A DNA stretch of 64,000 bases from Paracoccaceae bacterium (GTDB lineage: Bacteria; Pseudomonadota; Alphaproteobacteria; Rhodobacterales; Rhodobacteraceae): the NCBI GenBank assembly GCA_020630695.1, contig JAHDIS010000002.1, forward strand, positions 1 to 64,000. Direction: 5' to 3'. The stretch's first letter is position 1; each line of letters starts with the position of its first letter. The translations under genes were made by a program, and so were the position numbers. Positions 33,657 to 42,412 of the stretch are shown here, one piece after another. Below the pieces are notes generated by a model. That model worked only from the letters and a program-made list of their open reading frames with translations. It was not told the DNA's origin and did not search any database.

Positions 33657-34591
33657 CAGCCTTTGACCGCCCCTGCCGTCATACCGGTGATGATCTGGCG
33701 GCTGGCCAAGAGCGTGAAGATGATGGGCGGGATCGCCAGCAACATACCCGTCGCCATGATGACACCCCACTCCACGTTGAATTCCGACATGTTGTTCACG
33801 ATCAGAATGGGCACCGTTTTTGTGTTTCTGTCCGACAATGCCGAGGCCAACAGGTATTCGTTCCACGCGATGCGAAACGTAAAGATTGCTGCAGCCGCAA
33901 GACCGGGTTTGATCAGGGGCAGGACCACTTTGAAAAACACCTGAAACGGGCCCGCCCCATCCACGCGCGCGGCCTCTTCGAGTGATTTGGGCACCTGCAC
34001 GATGAAGCTCTGCAAAATCCAGATGACGAAAGGCAGGTTCATGGCAACATAGATCAGGATGATGCCGGAATGCGTCCCAGCGAGGCATACATCACCCCGT
34101 CCGCCGAAAGCATCGCGGATTGCGCCGCCGATCAAGCCGTCTTTGTCGAGACAGAATTCATTGTTCCAAAGCCCAAATACCGGAACCAGCAAAACCGCGG
34201 GCGGCACCATGCGCACCATGAGCGTCGTCAGGCTGACGGTATCGCGTCCCATAAAGCGGAAGCGAACGAGCGCGTAGGCGGCCATACAGCCGATCACCAG
34301 TGTCAGCATGGTCGAAACCAGCGCGATAATCAGAGAGTTGATAAAGGCCCCGCCGAACTTCAGAGAGCAGAAATCAAGGTGTTCCGGTTCGTACCAAAGC
34401 ACATCGCACAATGCGGTTTCATAGTTCTGGATGGTCGGCAGGAACAGTAGGCCAGATGTGCCAGAAATAATGTCAACGTCCAGCTTAAAGCTGTTGATGA
34501 ACATCAGCAGCACCGGGCCAACGGACATGAAGACCAGCAAGGCAATGACCGCATAGAATGCCGGGTTTTGTTTTTCGTATGACTGACTCAT
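33656..34591 (-). CDS. Carbohydrate ABC importer permease, MalG-like, with cysteine-bearing periplasmic insertions
   Basis: 311 residues with six predicted helices; the EAA motif is EEAARVDGAGPFQVFFKVVLPLI. Compared with ordinary MalG proteins two periplasmic loops are longer and each carries a cysteine pair: 62/75 (LCDVLWYEPEHLDFC) and 147/169 (FCLDKDGLIGGAIRD...GDVC). Disulfides there could brace a docking surface for the binding protein. ATGA overlap with the upstream permease. Confidence 0.87.
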   Translation of the reverse strand: MSQSYEKQNPAFYAVIALLVFMSVGPVLLMFINSFKLDVDIISGTSGLLFLPTIQNYETALCDVLWYEPEHLDFCSLKFGGAFINSLIIALVSTMLTLVIGCMAAYALVRFRFMGRDTVSLTTLMVRMVPPAVLLVPVFGLWNNEFCLDKDGLIGGAIRDAFGGRGDVCLAGTHSGIILIYVAMNLPFVIWILQSFIVQVPKSLEEAARVDGAGPFQVFFKVVLPLIKPGLAAAAIFTFRIAWNEYLLASALSDRNTKTVPILIVNNMSEFNVEWGVIMATGMLLAIPPIIFTLLASRQIITGMTAGAVKG

Positions 34592-35499
34592 TGGTCATCC
34601 TCCGAAGCAGCCCGGATCCGGGCGGCGCGTGCTTCTTGCCAGCGGGTAAAGGCAAACATCGCCATGGTCAGAAGAAGCAGCAGGATCAGCAGGTAATTCG
34701 ACATGGCGGCGGCAACGCCCAACTCGCGGAACTCGGTGGCGGTACGACTGATGCGCAGAGCCAGAATTTCTGTGGACAGCCCCGGACCGCCCTCGGTCAG
34801 GACAAGGATCACTTCAAGTACCTTGAAGGCATCGATAAGCCGCAGCAGCCCTGTCACGATCAGAACTGGCATCATCAGAGGCAACTTGATGTGCCAAATC
34901 TGCTGCCACGCCGTCGCCCCATCGATGCGTGCGGCCTCCAGCGCGGATCGCGGCAATGATTGCAGCGCCGCCAATGACAGAATGAAGATAAAGGGCGTCC
35001 ATTGCCAAATGTCCGCAATGATAACACTGAGCAATGCGTGTTGGCCCAACCAGTCAACGGTCGGCAGCCCAATGCTTTCAAGCGTTCGGTTAAACGTGCC
35101 AACCGTGGGGTGGTACATGTACCGCCACATCAGACCAACAACGACCGGCGCGATCATCATCGGCAAAATGAACATGGTCCGCAGCAGTGACATGCCCCGT
35201 ATGTCGCGATCCAGCAGCAGCGCCAGACCGACGCCAATCACCATTTCGACAACCACGACAACAAAGGCAAATCTCAACGTGACACCCAGACTTTCGCGGA
35301 AGTTCGGGTCGTTCCAAAGCGTGACATAGTTTTTGAGACCGACGAATTCGGCTTCGCCGATGGTCTGGCTTGGATCCCAGGCCCGGAAGCTACCCCAGAT
35401 CATGTAACCCAAGGGGTATATCAAGGCGATTGCCATGATGACCGCCGCTGGGGCGAGGAACATCCACGGTGTCAGGCGATTGGCCCTAGCAAGAGACAT
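34588..35499 (-). CDS. Carbohydrate ABC importer permease, MalF-like
   Basis: 303 residues with six helices and EAA motif LEAARIDGATAWQQIWHIKLPLM. It lies downstream of a strong terminator that follows the binding-protein gene, so expression should be lower than that of the binding protein. Confidence 0.88.
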   Translation of the reverse strand: MSLARANRLTPWMFLAPAAVIMAIALIYPLGYMIWGSFRAWDPSQTIGEAEFVGLKNYVTLWNDPNFRESLGVTLRFAFVVVVVEMVIGVGLALLLDRDIRGMSLLRTMFILPMMIAPVVVGLMWRYMYHPTVGTFNRTLESIGLPTVDWLGQHALLSVIIADIWQWTPFIFILSLAALQSLPRSALEAARIDGATAWQQIWHIKLPLMMPVLIVTGLLRLIDAFKVLEVILVLTEGGPGLSTEILALRISRTATEFRELGVAAAMSNYLLILLLLLTMAMFAFTRWQEARAARIRAASEDDQ

Positions 35500-35556
35500 G
35501 GGTAAGGCTCCGGTGGTGGGTAGAATGCTGTCTCGGCCCGACCTGTGTGTCGGGTC

Positions 35557-35587
35557 AAAAAACCGGGGCGATCATACACCGCCCCGG
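35557..35587 (-). terminator. Rho-independent terminator/attenuator between binding protein and permeases
   Basis: Minus strand: stem CCGGGGCG/CGCCCCGG with a nine-base loop followed by TTTTTT. A second small hairpin (CCCGAC/GTCGGG, 35538-35554) follows. Partial termination here would skew expression toward the binding protein. Confidence 0.85.
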
Positions 35588-35598
35588 CAAGGAGGAAC

Positions 35599-36915
35599 TT
35601 ACTGCCAGGTGTAGTAACCGGCCTCTTCCATCACGGCTTTGGTGCGTTCTGCCACGCCATCCAGAGCGTCCTGAATGTCCAGATCTTCGGTCAAAACCTT
35701 GGACAGGGTTGTGCCCAGATCCGCATTGATCTTGCCCCATACAGGGATGATCGGACGCCAGTCAGGATCGGCATGCTTGAGCGCCTCGCCGAAAGTGGCC
35801 ATATGCGGGAACTTGGCATTTACGTCCGCGTCCGCATGGGTCGAGAACCGCGATGGGTTTCCGCCTGCTAGCGCAACAAGCTTGTCGCCCTTCTTGGATG
35901 TCAGCCACTGCATCAGCAGAAAGGCAGCTTCCTTGTTTTCCGCGTTGGCCGGAATACCAATCCCGAAACCACCTGTCTGGCTGCCGCGGCGAACACCCTC
36001 TGGATGCAGCGCCCAACCGACTTTGCCCACAACTTTGGACTTGTCCGGATTGTCGATCTGGCCGGCAACAACCGTGGTGTCGAGGAACATCGCAGTGTCC
36101 CCATTCAGGAAGGCACCCAGCGCCTCACCAAAACCAAAGTTTGTCGCGCCTTCAGGGCCACAATCCACAATAGTCTTGAGCGCTTCCGCCGCTTTCACAC
36201 CGGCCGCATTGTTCACGATCGGGTTCCAGCTATCGTCAAACACGCGTCCACCCAAAGGCGCAAGGTGTAGCAAGAATGCATGCGACGCGTGATGGCCCGA
36301 TGCAGCCCGTGACGACAATCCGCCCATTCCCGGCTCGAGCTCAGGAATTTTGCAGGCGATGTCGAGCATTTCGTCGTAGGTCTGCGGAACGTCGAGACCG
36401 TGCTTGTCAAAGATATCCTTGCGGTACCCCAAAACGGAGGTTTCCGAACCGTACGGAATGCCGAAAAGAGACCCGGTTTTACCCTCAAGGTAGCCTTTGT
36501 TCCCACCGGCAAAACCGATGTTGTACACGTAGCCATCGATCAGATCGTCAGCATCATAATTTGGATCGCTGAGCTTGGGATTCATCACGTATTTAGCAAG
36601 GTTTTCAAGCTGATCTGCATAGACATAGTCAGCCTTGGAAAACACCACATAGGCGATGAGGTCGTATTCACCCTCTTCCTGACCCAACTCAAGCGTCTGG
36701 CGTTCGCGCATCTTGAGATAAGGCAACTGGTCAACTTCGACTTCGATGCCGGTTTCCTTGGTGAATTCCGGCAGGATTTTCATCACCGCGTCATAGTGCG
36801 GATGCGCCGGGAAATTCACGATAAGCGTCGTTCCCTCGTAGTCGGCATATGGATTGGCAAAAGCCGTCCCTGCCATGAGTGTCGCCACGACACTGGCCTT
36901 GATTGTCTTGAGCAT
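35599..36915 (-). CDS. ABC importer periplasmic substrate-binding protein of the gluconate/idonate regulon
   Basis: 438 residues from ATG 36915, preceded by GGGAGG at good spacing; signal peptide 1-20 (MLKTIKASVVATLMAGTAFA). A family-1 extracellular solute-binding fold is indicated by VNFPAHPHYDAVMKILPEF, YDLIAYVV and the C-terminal GKINADLGTTLSKVLTEDLDIQDALD. With the surrounding enzymes the ligand is probably a hexonate, ketogluconate or aldonolactone; this is inference from the operon. Confidence 0.87.
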   Translation of the reverse strand: MLKTIKASVVATLMAGTAFANPYADYEGTTLIVNFPAHPHYDAVMKILPEFTKETGIEVEVDQLPYLKMRERQTLELGQEEGEYDLIAYVVFSKADYVYADQLENLAKYVMNPKLSDPNYDADDLIDGYVYNIGFAGGNKGYLEGKTGSLFGIPYGSETSVLGYRKDIFDKHGLDVPQTYDEMLDIACKIPELEPGMGGLSSRAASGHHASHAFLLHLAPLGGRVFDDSWNPIVNNAAGVKAAEALKTIVDCGPEGATNFGFGEALGAFLNGDTAMFLDTTVVAGQIDNPDKSKVVGKVGWALHPEGVRRGSQTGGFGIGIPANAENKEAAFLLMQWLTSKKGDKLVALAGGNPSRFSTHADADVNAKFPHMATFGEALKHADPDWRPIIPVWGKINADLGTTLSKVLTEDLDIQDALDGVAERTKAVMEEAGYYTWQ

Positions 36916-36936
36916 TCTATCCTCCCATTTCATGCT

Positions 36937-38025
36937 TTAGATTGCGATTTCGGATTGTTGATCGAACAGATGAACCCGCTCAGGGTTCACTGCGAATGTC
37001 AGCGTTTCGCCAATGGCCATGGGCGTTTCTGAGTTCACCTCGACGGTCACCCGGCCCGGCCCGGCCTTGCAGAGCAAGACGGATTGGGCGCCGACGTATT
37101 CGGACACTTCGACCCCCAGTTGCAGCGCCTGATCCGATGGCGCGGCACTGTCGAAAGTCAGGTCCGACGGCCGCACCCCAAGGACCACGTTGCGCGAAGA
37201 ATGGGCGCGGGCGACAGCGGCTTTGGCGTCAGACAATCGCAGATCGAAACCCGCTCCCTGCACAAAAACCGCACCGTCACGCTCGGACAGTTCCCCGTTG
37301 AGAAAGTTCATCGGCGGCATGCCAAGGAATCCGGCTACAAACTTGTTTACCGGACGTTTGAACAACTCTTCCGGTGTGCCCTGTTGCTGGATGTATCCGC
37401 CATGCATAACGACAATCCGATCAGCCAGCGTCATGGCCTCGATCTGGTCATGCGTGACGTAGATCATGTTTTTCTCAACGCGGGCCGACATGAGGGCCAA
37501 TTCTGCCCGCATTTGCCCCCGCAGCTTGGCATCGAGGTTGGACAGCGGTTCATCGAACAGAAAAATGCTGCTGTCTTTCGCAAGCGCCCGCGCCATGGCA
37601 ACCCTCTGGCGCTGCCCGCCGGACAGGGCACCCGGTTTGCGGTGCAGGAAATCAGTCAGGCCGACCATCTCCGCCACTTCACGCACCTTGGCATTGATTT
37701 CGGCCTTGGGCCGGCGGGCCAGACGCAGCGCGAACGAAATGTTCTGCGCGACATTCATATGCGGGTAGAGCGCGTAGTCCTGAAACACCATCGCGAGGTC
37801 GCGATCCTTTGGCTCGAGATGGCTGACCGGCTTGCCGTCGACAAAAATCTCGCCGTCCGAAACATCTTCGAGCCCGGCGATCATTCTCAGCGTGGTCGAT
37901 TTCCCGCAACCAGATGGCCCGACAAGAACGGTAAATTCATTGTCTGCCATCTCAAGCTCCACGCCGTGCAGAACTTCGACTTCGCCATAACGTTTGACCA
38001 GTTTATCCAGACGTATTTCTGGCAT
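36937..38025 (-). CDS. Carbohydrate ABC importer ATPase (UgpC/MsmK-like)
   Basis: 362 residues: Walker A LVGPSGCGKSTTLRMIAG, Q-loop VFQDYALYPHM, signature LSGGQRQRVAMARA, Walker B IFLFDEPLSNLDAK, H-loop YVTHDQ, C-terminal TOBE region VLGVRPSDLTF. First gene of the seven-gene importer/lactonase operon. Unlike the 19-21 kb system only one ATPase gene is present, so a homodimer is expected. Paired operators lie 44-80 bases upstream of the ATG. Confidence 0.92.
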   Translation of the reverse strand: MPEIRLDKLVKRYGEVEVLHGVELEMADNEFTVLVGPSGCGKSTTLRMIAGLEDVSDGEIFVDGKPVSHLEPKDRDLAMVFQDYALYPHMNVAQNISFALRLARRPKAEINAKVREVAEMVGLTDFLHRKPGALSGGQRQRVAMARALAKDSSIFLFDEPLSNLDAKLRGQMRAELALMSARVEKNMIYVTHDQIEAMTLADRIVVMHGGYIQQQGTPEELFKRPVNKFVAGFLGMPPMNFLNGELSERDGAVFVQGAGFDLRLSDAKAAVARAHSSRNVVLGVRPSDLTFDSAAPSDQALQLGVEVSEYVGAQSVLLCKAGPGRVTVEVNSETPMAIGETLTFAVNPERVHLFDQQSEIAI

Positions 38026-38068
38026 GCTTCCTCCCTATTCCGGCACGAATATGCCGGCAAAGCAGCTT

Positions 38069-38082
38069 TGTTACCGGTCACA
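38069..38082. promoter_or_regulatory. GntR-like operator TGTTACCGGTCACA, left half of a pair
   Basis: Exact match to the 29593 site. With the copy at 38092 it forms a large inverted repeat in the importer operon's upstream region. Confidence 0.88.
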
Positions 38083-38091
38083 TTGCTATAT

Positions 38092-38105
38092 TGTGACCGG
38101 TAACA
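38092..38105. promoter_or_regulatory. GntR-like operator TGTGACCGGTAACA, right half of a pair
   Basis: Exact reverse complement of the 38069 site, centres 23 bases (about two helical turns) apart, with an AT-rich TATA stretch between. Two dimers could bind the same face of the DNA. Confidence 0.88.
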
Positions 38106-38157
38106 CAAGAAAAATTCGCTGCCCCTAGAACTGCAGGGACGACACTCAATTTCAGTA

Positions 38158-39198
38158 TTATTTCAGTTGCTTGGTGCTTTTGCGCAGCTCTGGGACGACG
38201 GGAATATCAATTCTTTTCTTGGTCCCGATCGCCTCTGGGGAGGCCAGTAATGCCCCAATCAAGCGGCCTGCTTCTGTGCCGATTCGTTTCGGATCAACGA
38301 TCACTGTGGAAATTGTCGGTTCAGAAAACCGAGACACTTCAAAGTTACCAAAACCGGCCACCCCGATCTCGTCCGGCACGCTGATCCCTTTGGCCTTCAA
38401 TGCCGACAGCACACCAAAGGCAGGCGCATCCGAGACGCAGAAAATACAGTCCGTATCCGGAAACCGGTCCAGCAGCTCCTGCACGGCCCCGGCACCGTCT
38501 TCGATAGACATGGGTGGCTTACCTGCCTGAACAATCCGATGGCTTTTCAACCCGGCACTGTCCATCGCCGCAAGAAAACCGGCGCGCCGTTCCGATCCGC
38601 GCGTCCAATCATCAGCCGCTTCGCCCAGAAACGCGATGTTCTGATAGCCAAGATCGATCAGGGCCCGCGTCATGTCGCCCGCCGCCTGAAAATTCGAAAA
38701 CCCGATGGTATGGCCAATTGGCTCGTCGGGACGTTCCCAAAGCTCGACAACCGGAATACCAGCGTCGCTCAGAAGGCTCCGGGTTCGCTCCGAATGGCCG
38801 TCGTAGGACAGCACGATGGCTTCGGGTCGCCTGCGCAACATGACTTGCACCAGATCTTCTTCTCGATCGGCTGAATAGTCCGTGTGTCCGAGCAGGATTT
38901 GCAGACCCAGAGTCTCAAGCTCTTCGGTCAGCGATTGGACCGTTTCGGCAAAGTGAAGGTTGTTCAAAGACGGAACCAGCACGGCAACGAAACCAGTCTT
39001 GCGCGTCGTGAGGCTGCCAGCCACCTGATCCGGCACGTAATTCATATCACGCACGACCTGCAAAATACGGTCGCGTGTTTCCTTGGAAACAGGACTGTCT
39101 TTTTTAAGCGCACGCGAAACCGTCATCCGGGACACACCGGCAGCACGGGCAACATCCCGCATGGTCACAGATCTCGATGGTTTATCCGTATGGGACAC
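38158..39198 (-). CDS. LacI-family regulator, GntR-like (importer operon)
   Basis: 346 residues from GTG 39198, which has GAGG six bases upstream; ATG 39162 is the alternative. Helix-turn-helix TMRDVARAAGVSRMTVSRALKKDSPV is nearly the same as that of the 26.0 kb regulator, so both may read the same operator. Ligand domain: VLRRRPEAIVLSYDGHSERTRSLL and GFSNFQAAGDMTRALIDLGYQNIAFLGE, as in GntR. An operator copy just upstream (39213-39226) indicates autoregulation. It lies 130 bases upstream of the importer ATPase gene, same strand. Confidence 0.88.
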   Translation of the reverse strand: MSHTDKPSRSVTMRDVARAAGVSRMTVSRALKKDSPVSKETRDRILQVVRDMNYVPDQVAGSLTTRKTGFVAVLVPSLNNLHFAETVQSLTEELETLGLQILLGHTDYSADREEDLVQVMLRRRPEAIVLSYDGHSERTRSLLSDAGIPVVELWERPDEPIGHTIGFSNFQAAGDMTRALIDLGYQNIAFLGEAADDWTRGSERRAGFLAAMDSAGLKSHRIVQAGKPPMSIEDGAGAVQELLDRFPDTDCIFCVSDAPAFGVLSALKAKGISVPDEIGVAGFGNFEVSRFSEPTISTVIVDPKRIGTEAGRLIGALLASPEAIGTKKRIDIPVVPELRKSTKQLK

Positions 39199-39212
39199 GC
39201 AGGCCTCGTTGA

Positions 39213-39226
39213 TGTTACCGATCACA
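39213..39226. promoter_or_regulatory. GntR-like operator TGTTACCGATCACA in front of the lacI-type gene
   Basis: Differs by one base from the 29593/38069 sites. It lies 14 bases upstream of the chosen GTG start and would be inside the coding region if the frame began at 39255, which supports the later start. Confidence 0.8.
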
Positions 39227-39332
39227 ACTTTCGCCCAGCAGGCGTGCCGTTGCAAGGCTCAGCCAAAGCAGAACACAAGGCACAAGTGATTCAGCGCGAA
39301 AAAGCTCGGTCGTGTCTGGGAAAAAACCAAGG

Positions 39333-39407
39333 TGGCAGCCCGTAGGGGAATCGAACCCCTCTTTCCAGGTTGAAAACCTGGCGTCCTAACCGATAGACGA
39401 ACGGGCC
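39333..39407 (-). tRNA. tRNA-Glu (TTC)
   Basis: 75-nt cloverleaf on the minus strand: acceptor GGCCCGT with ACGGGCT, anticodon stem CCAGG/CCTGG with TTC in the loop, T arm GGGGTTCGATTCCCC, discriminator G and encoded CCA. Confidence 0.95.
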
Positions 39408-39546
39408 ATCCTTGGCGTGAGCCGCGTTCTATGAAATGCCGGGGCTGCTTGCAAGTGCAAAGTTACGATTTTCGCACGGTTTTCGCGATGTTTTTCACAA
39501 CGGGAATACAGGCTGCATTCCCAATGTTTCTCAGAACCTTAGCAGA

Positions 39547-41310
39547 TCAATCAGAGGTTTTGGCAGCGTCTTCCAGTCGTAATTGTACCTGACGGCGGCC
39601 ACCCCATTCGTTGATTTCCAACCGCCCGGCCAAGTGAAACCGGCTGCCGCCGTGATTCACGAGGGCTGAACCAAGCGGTCCGTCGAATGCGCCAAAGGCG
39701 ATCCCATCCAATCCTGCGCCCATCCCATCGTCACAGCGAAGCTTCAAATGACCGGTTCCCACCTGCTTGGCAAACGAGATCCGCGCGTCAGCAATCGCAA
39801 AGCGTGGACCCGGTGCGCCCTGACCGAACGGACCCGCCCGCTCCAACTGCTCAAGCAGATCAACCGTCGCCGCGCCAGGCATCAACATGCCGTCCAGCTT
39901 GAGATCAGCTGCACCACCCTGCCCGGCCCCTTGCTTGGCCAGTAACTCCGAAAGCCGCTCCATCGCAGGTTCAAGCTGATCAGCGGCGACCGTCAGACCC
40001 GCCGCCATTCTGTGACCACCGCCCTTGATCAGCAAACCTTCGGCCGCAAGACGTTGCACAGATGCGCCCAGATCGACACCGCCAACAGAACGACCCGATC
40101 CCTTCCCTTCGTCCCCGTCCAATCCGATTACGACTGCGGGGCGCCCGGTTAGTTCCTTGAGCCGCGAAGCCACAATCCCAACCACGCCCGGATGCCATCC
40201 GGCTCCGGCCGCCCAAACCAATGGTGCGTCCAAACCACGCTCTTCAGCTTGGGCCAGTGCAGCAGCGCGCACCGATGCCTCGATTTCGCGGCGCTCAGTG
40301 TTCAAGGCATCCAGCCGTTCAGCCATGGCACGCGCTTCGTGGGGGTTGTCGCTTGCCAACAGGCGCGCGCCCAAATCCGCCTGACCAATGCGGCCACCCG
40401 CGTTCACGCGCGGGCCCAGAACAAACCCCAGATGATAGGATGACGGTGCGGTTTCCAGACGCGCCACGTCAGAAAGCGCCACAAGACCCGGCCGCTGACG
40501 GCCTGCCATTATGCGCAGTCCCTGCTGAACCAAGGCGCGATTGACACCGCGCAGCGGCGCCACATCGGCCACAGTTGCCAGCGCAACCAGATCCAGCATC
40601 TGCATCAGGTCCGGGCCTTTTTGACCGGCCTCACGCATCTGCCGGCCTGCCTCGACCAGCATCAGGAACACCACGGCCGCCGCGCAAAGATGGGCTAGAC
40701 TGCCGTCTTCATCCTGTCGGTTGGGGTTCACGACCGCCAAGGCATCTGGCAGAGTTTCGCCGCCAAGATGGTGATCAAGGATCACGACATCGGCCTCTTT
40801 GGCCGCCGCGATGGCGTCATGGGAAAGGGTTCCACAATCGACGCAAACGATCAGATCGTGGTTTGCGGCCAGTTCGCGCATCGCTGTTGGATTGGGCCCA
40901 TAACCCTCATCAATCCGGTCCGGCACATACAGTGTCGCGGGCAAGCCCATCTGGCGAAGCCAATCAATAAGCAACGCCGCCGAAGTTCCACCATCCACGT
41001 CATAGTCGGCAAAAATCGCAATTTTCTGGCCAGACGTCACAGCGGCTACAAATCGGCCAGCCGCGGTTTCCATATCCCGCAGAACCCGGGGATCAGGCAG
41101 AAGGTCCCTCAGCTTGGGCTCAAGATAAGTCTGCGCCTCTTCGGCTGGCACACCCAACCGGGCCAGAACCGCACAGAGCGCACGCGGCAACCCGCTGCGC
41201 TGCGCCATGGCCTCGGCTTGCCGCTCAATTTCAGTAGAAGGGCCGACCCAGCGCCGCCCCGTCAAACTTGTTTCGACACCCAGATAGGCCAATGCGCCCT
41301 GCGCGATCAC
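39547..41310 (-). CDS. recJ: Single-stranded-DNA-specific exonuclease RecJ
   Basis: 587 residues. DHH phosphoesterase motifs: ADYDVDGGTSAALL near residue 101, VDCGT, and DHHLGGETLPDALAVVNPN; later the DHHA1 motif GGGHRMAAGLT. It degrades single-stranded DNA 5' to 3' in recombination and mismatch repair. The GTG start overlaps the glpX stop (GTGA); a TTG seven codons in is possible. Confidence 0.93.
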   Translation of the reverse strand: MIAQGALAYLGVETSLTGRRWVGPSTEIERQAEAMAQRSGLPRALCAVLARLGVPAEEAQTYLEPKLRDLLPDPRVLRDMETAAGRFVAAVTSGQKIAIFADYDVDGGTSAALLIDWLRQMGLPATLYVPDRIDEGYGPNPTAMRELAANHDLIVCVDCGTLSHDAIAAAKEADVVILDHHLGGETLPDALAVVNPNRQDEDGSLAHLCAAAVVFLMLVEAGRQMREAGQKGPDLMQMLDLVALATVADVAPLRGVNRALVQQGLRIMAGRQRPGLVALSDVARLETAPSSYHLGFVLGPRVNAGGRIGQADLGARLLASDNPHEARAMAERLDALNTERREIEASVRAAALAQAEERGLDAPLVWAAGAGWHPGVVGIVASRLKELTGRPAVVIGLDGDEGKGSGRSVGGVDLGASVQRLAAEGLLIKGGGHRMAAGLTVAADQLEPAMERLSELLAKQGAGQGGAADLKLDGMLMPGAATVDLLEQLERAGPFGQGAPGPRFAIADARISFAKQVGTGHLKLRCDDGMGAGLDGIAFGAFDGPLGSALVNHGGSRFHLAGRLEINEWGGRRQVQLRLEDAAKTSD

Positions 41311-42272
41311 GCGGTGGGGTTGCGATAGACCATCCGGCGCAACGAACCGGTTTTGGACCGCATCAACAGAGTTTCGACTGTCAGCCAGCCCACTTCGCGC
41401 TTGATGCCCGGCAGGAGCGATCCGCTGGTCACGCCCGAGGCCGCAAAGATGACGTTGTCTGTAACCATTTCGTCGCGGGCGTAGATTTTGTTCAGATCTG
41501 TGATACCCGCCTTGGCAGCGCGGCCGCGTTCATCGTCATTTCGGAAAAGCAACCGGCCGAAGATCTGGCCGCCCATACATTTGAGTGCCGCAGCAGCAAG
41601 GACACCTTCCGGCGCGCCGCCCTGCCCCATGTACATATCGATTCCGGTCACGTCCGGTTCAGCGCAGTGCATGACACCGGCCACATCACCATCCGTGATC
41701 AGGCGAATGCCGGCACCTGTTGCGCGTACTTCGGCAATCATGTCTTCGTGGCGAGGGCGTTCCAGAATGCAGACAGTGATGTCACGCGGCGTGCAGCCCT
41801 TGGCCTTGGCCAGCGCCTCGACCCGTTCGGTCGGCGTCATGTCCAACGAAACAACACCGGCGTCATACCCAGGTCCAATGGCAAGTTTGTCCATGTAAAC
41901 ATCAGGCGCGTGAAGCATTGTGCCGCGCGGCCCCATGGCAATCACGGTCAACGCGTTCGGCATGTCCTTGGCGGTCAGCGTTGTGCCTTCCAGCGGATCA
42001 AGCGCGATATCCACGCCCGGACCTGTGCCGTTGCCGACCTCTTCACCGATATAGAGCATCGGTGCTTCGTCGCGTTCTCCTTCACCGATGACAACCACGC
42101 CGGAAATGTCGAGCTTGTTCAGCTCTTCGCGCATCGCGTTCACGGCGGCCTGGTCGGCGGCTTTCTCATTCCCGCGTCCAACCCAGTCTGCGCTTGCGAT
42201 GGCGGCCTGCTCGGCAACCCGGGCGAGACCAAGAGAAAGCATACGGTCGTTGAAATCGATTGGCGAGGTCAT
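41307..42272 (-). CDS. glpX: Fructose-1,6-bisphosphatase, class II
   Basis: 321 residues. Class II signatures: VVVIGEGERDEAPMLYIGEEVG, ALDPLEGTTLTAKDMPNA (metal site near 92-97) and GQGGAPEGVLAAAALKCMGGQ. In many Rhodobacterales this is the housekeeping FBPase of gluconeogenesis and lies between hom and recJ as here. The class I enzyme at 16.6 kb is a second, operon-linked copy. Confidence 0.95.
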   Translation of the reverse strand: MTSPIDFNDRMLSLGLARVAEQAAIASADWVGRGNEKAADQAAVNAMREELNKLDISGVVVIGEGERDEAPMLYIGEEVGNGTGPGVDIALDPLEGTTLTAKDMPNALTVIAMGPRGTMLHAPDVYMDKLAIGPGYDAGVVSLDMTPTERVEALAKAKGCTPRDITVCILERPRHEDMIAEVRATGAGIRLITDGDVAGVMHCAEPDVTGIDMYMGQGGAPEGVLAAAALKCMGGQIFGRLLFRNDDERGRAAKAGITDLNKIYARDEMVTDNVIFAASGVTSGSLLPGIKREVGWLTVETLLMRSKTGSLRRMVYRNPTA

Positions 42273-42412
42273 GTCAGGGGTCCTTGCGAGGTAAATAAGC
42301 TTGGCTGCGGTTTAACGTGACCCTAGCCATCACGGCAAGGGCACGCAGACAAACGATCAGGGATTATGGCCAAACGGCATGTTTCGTTGTGCGCCCAGGC
42401 AAATGGCGGATT

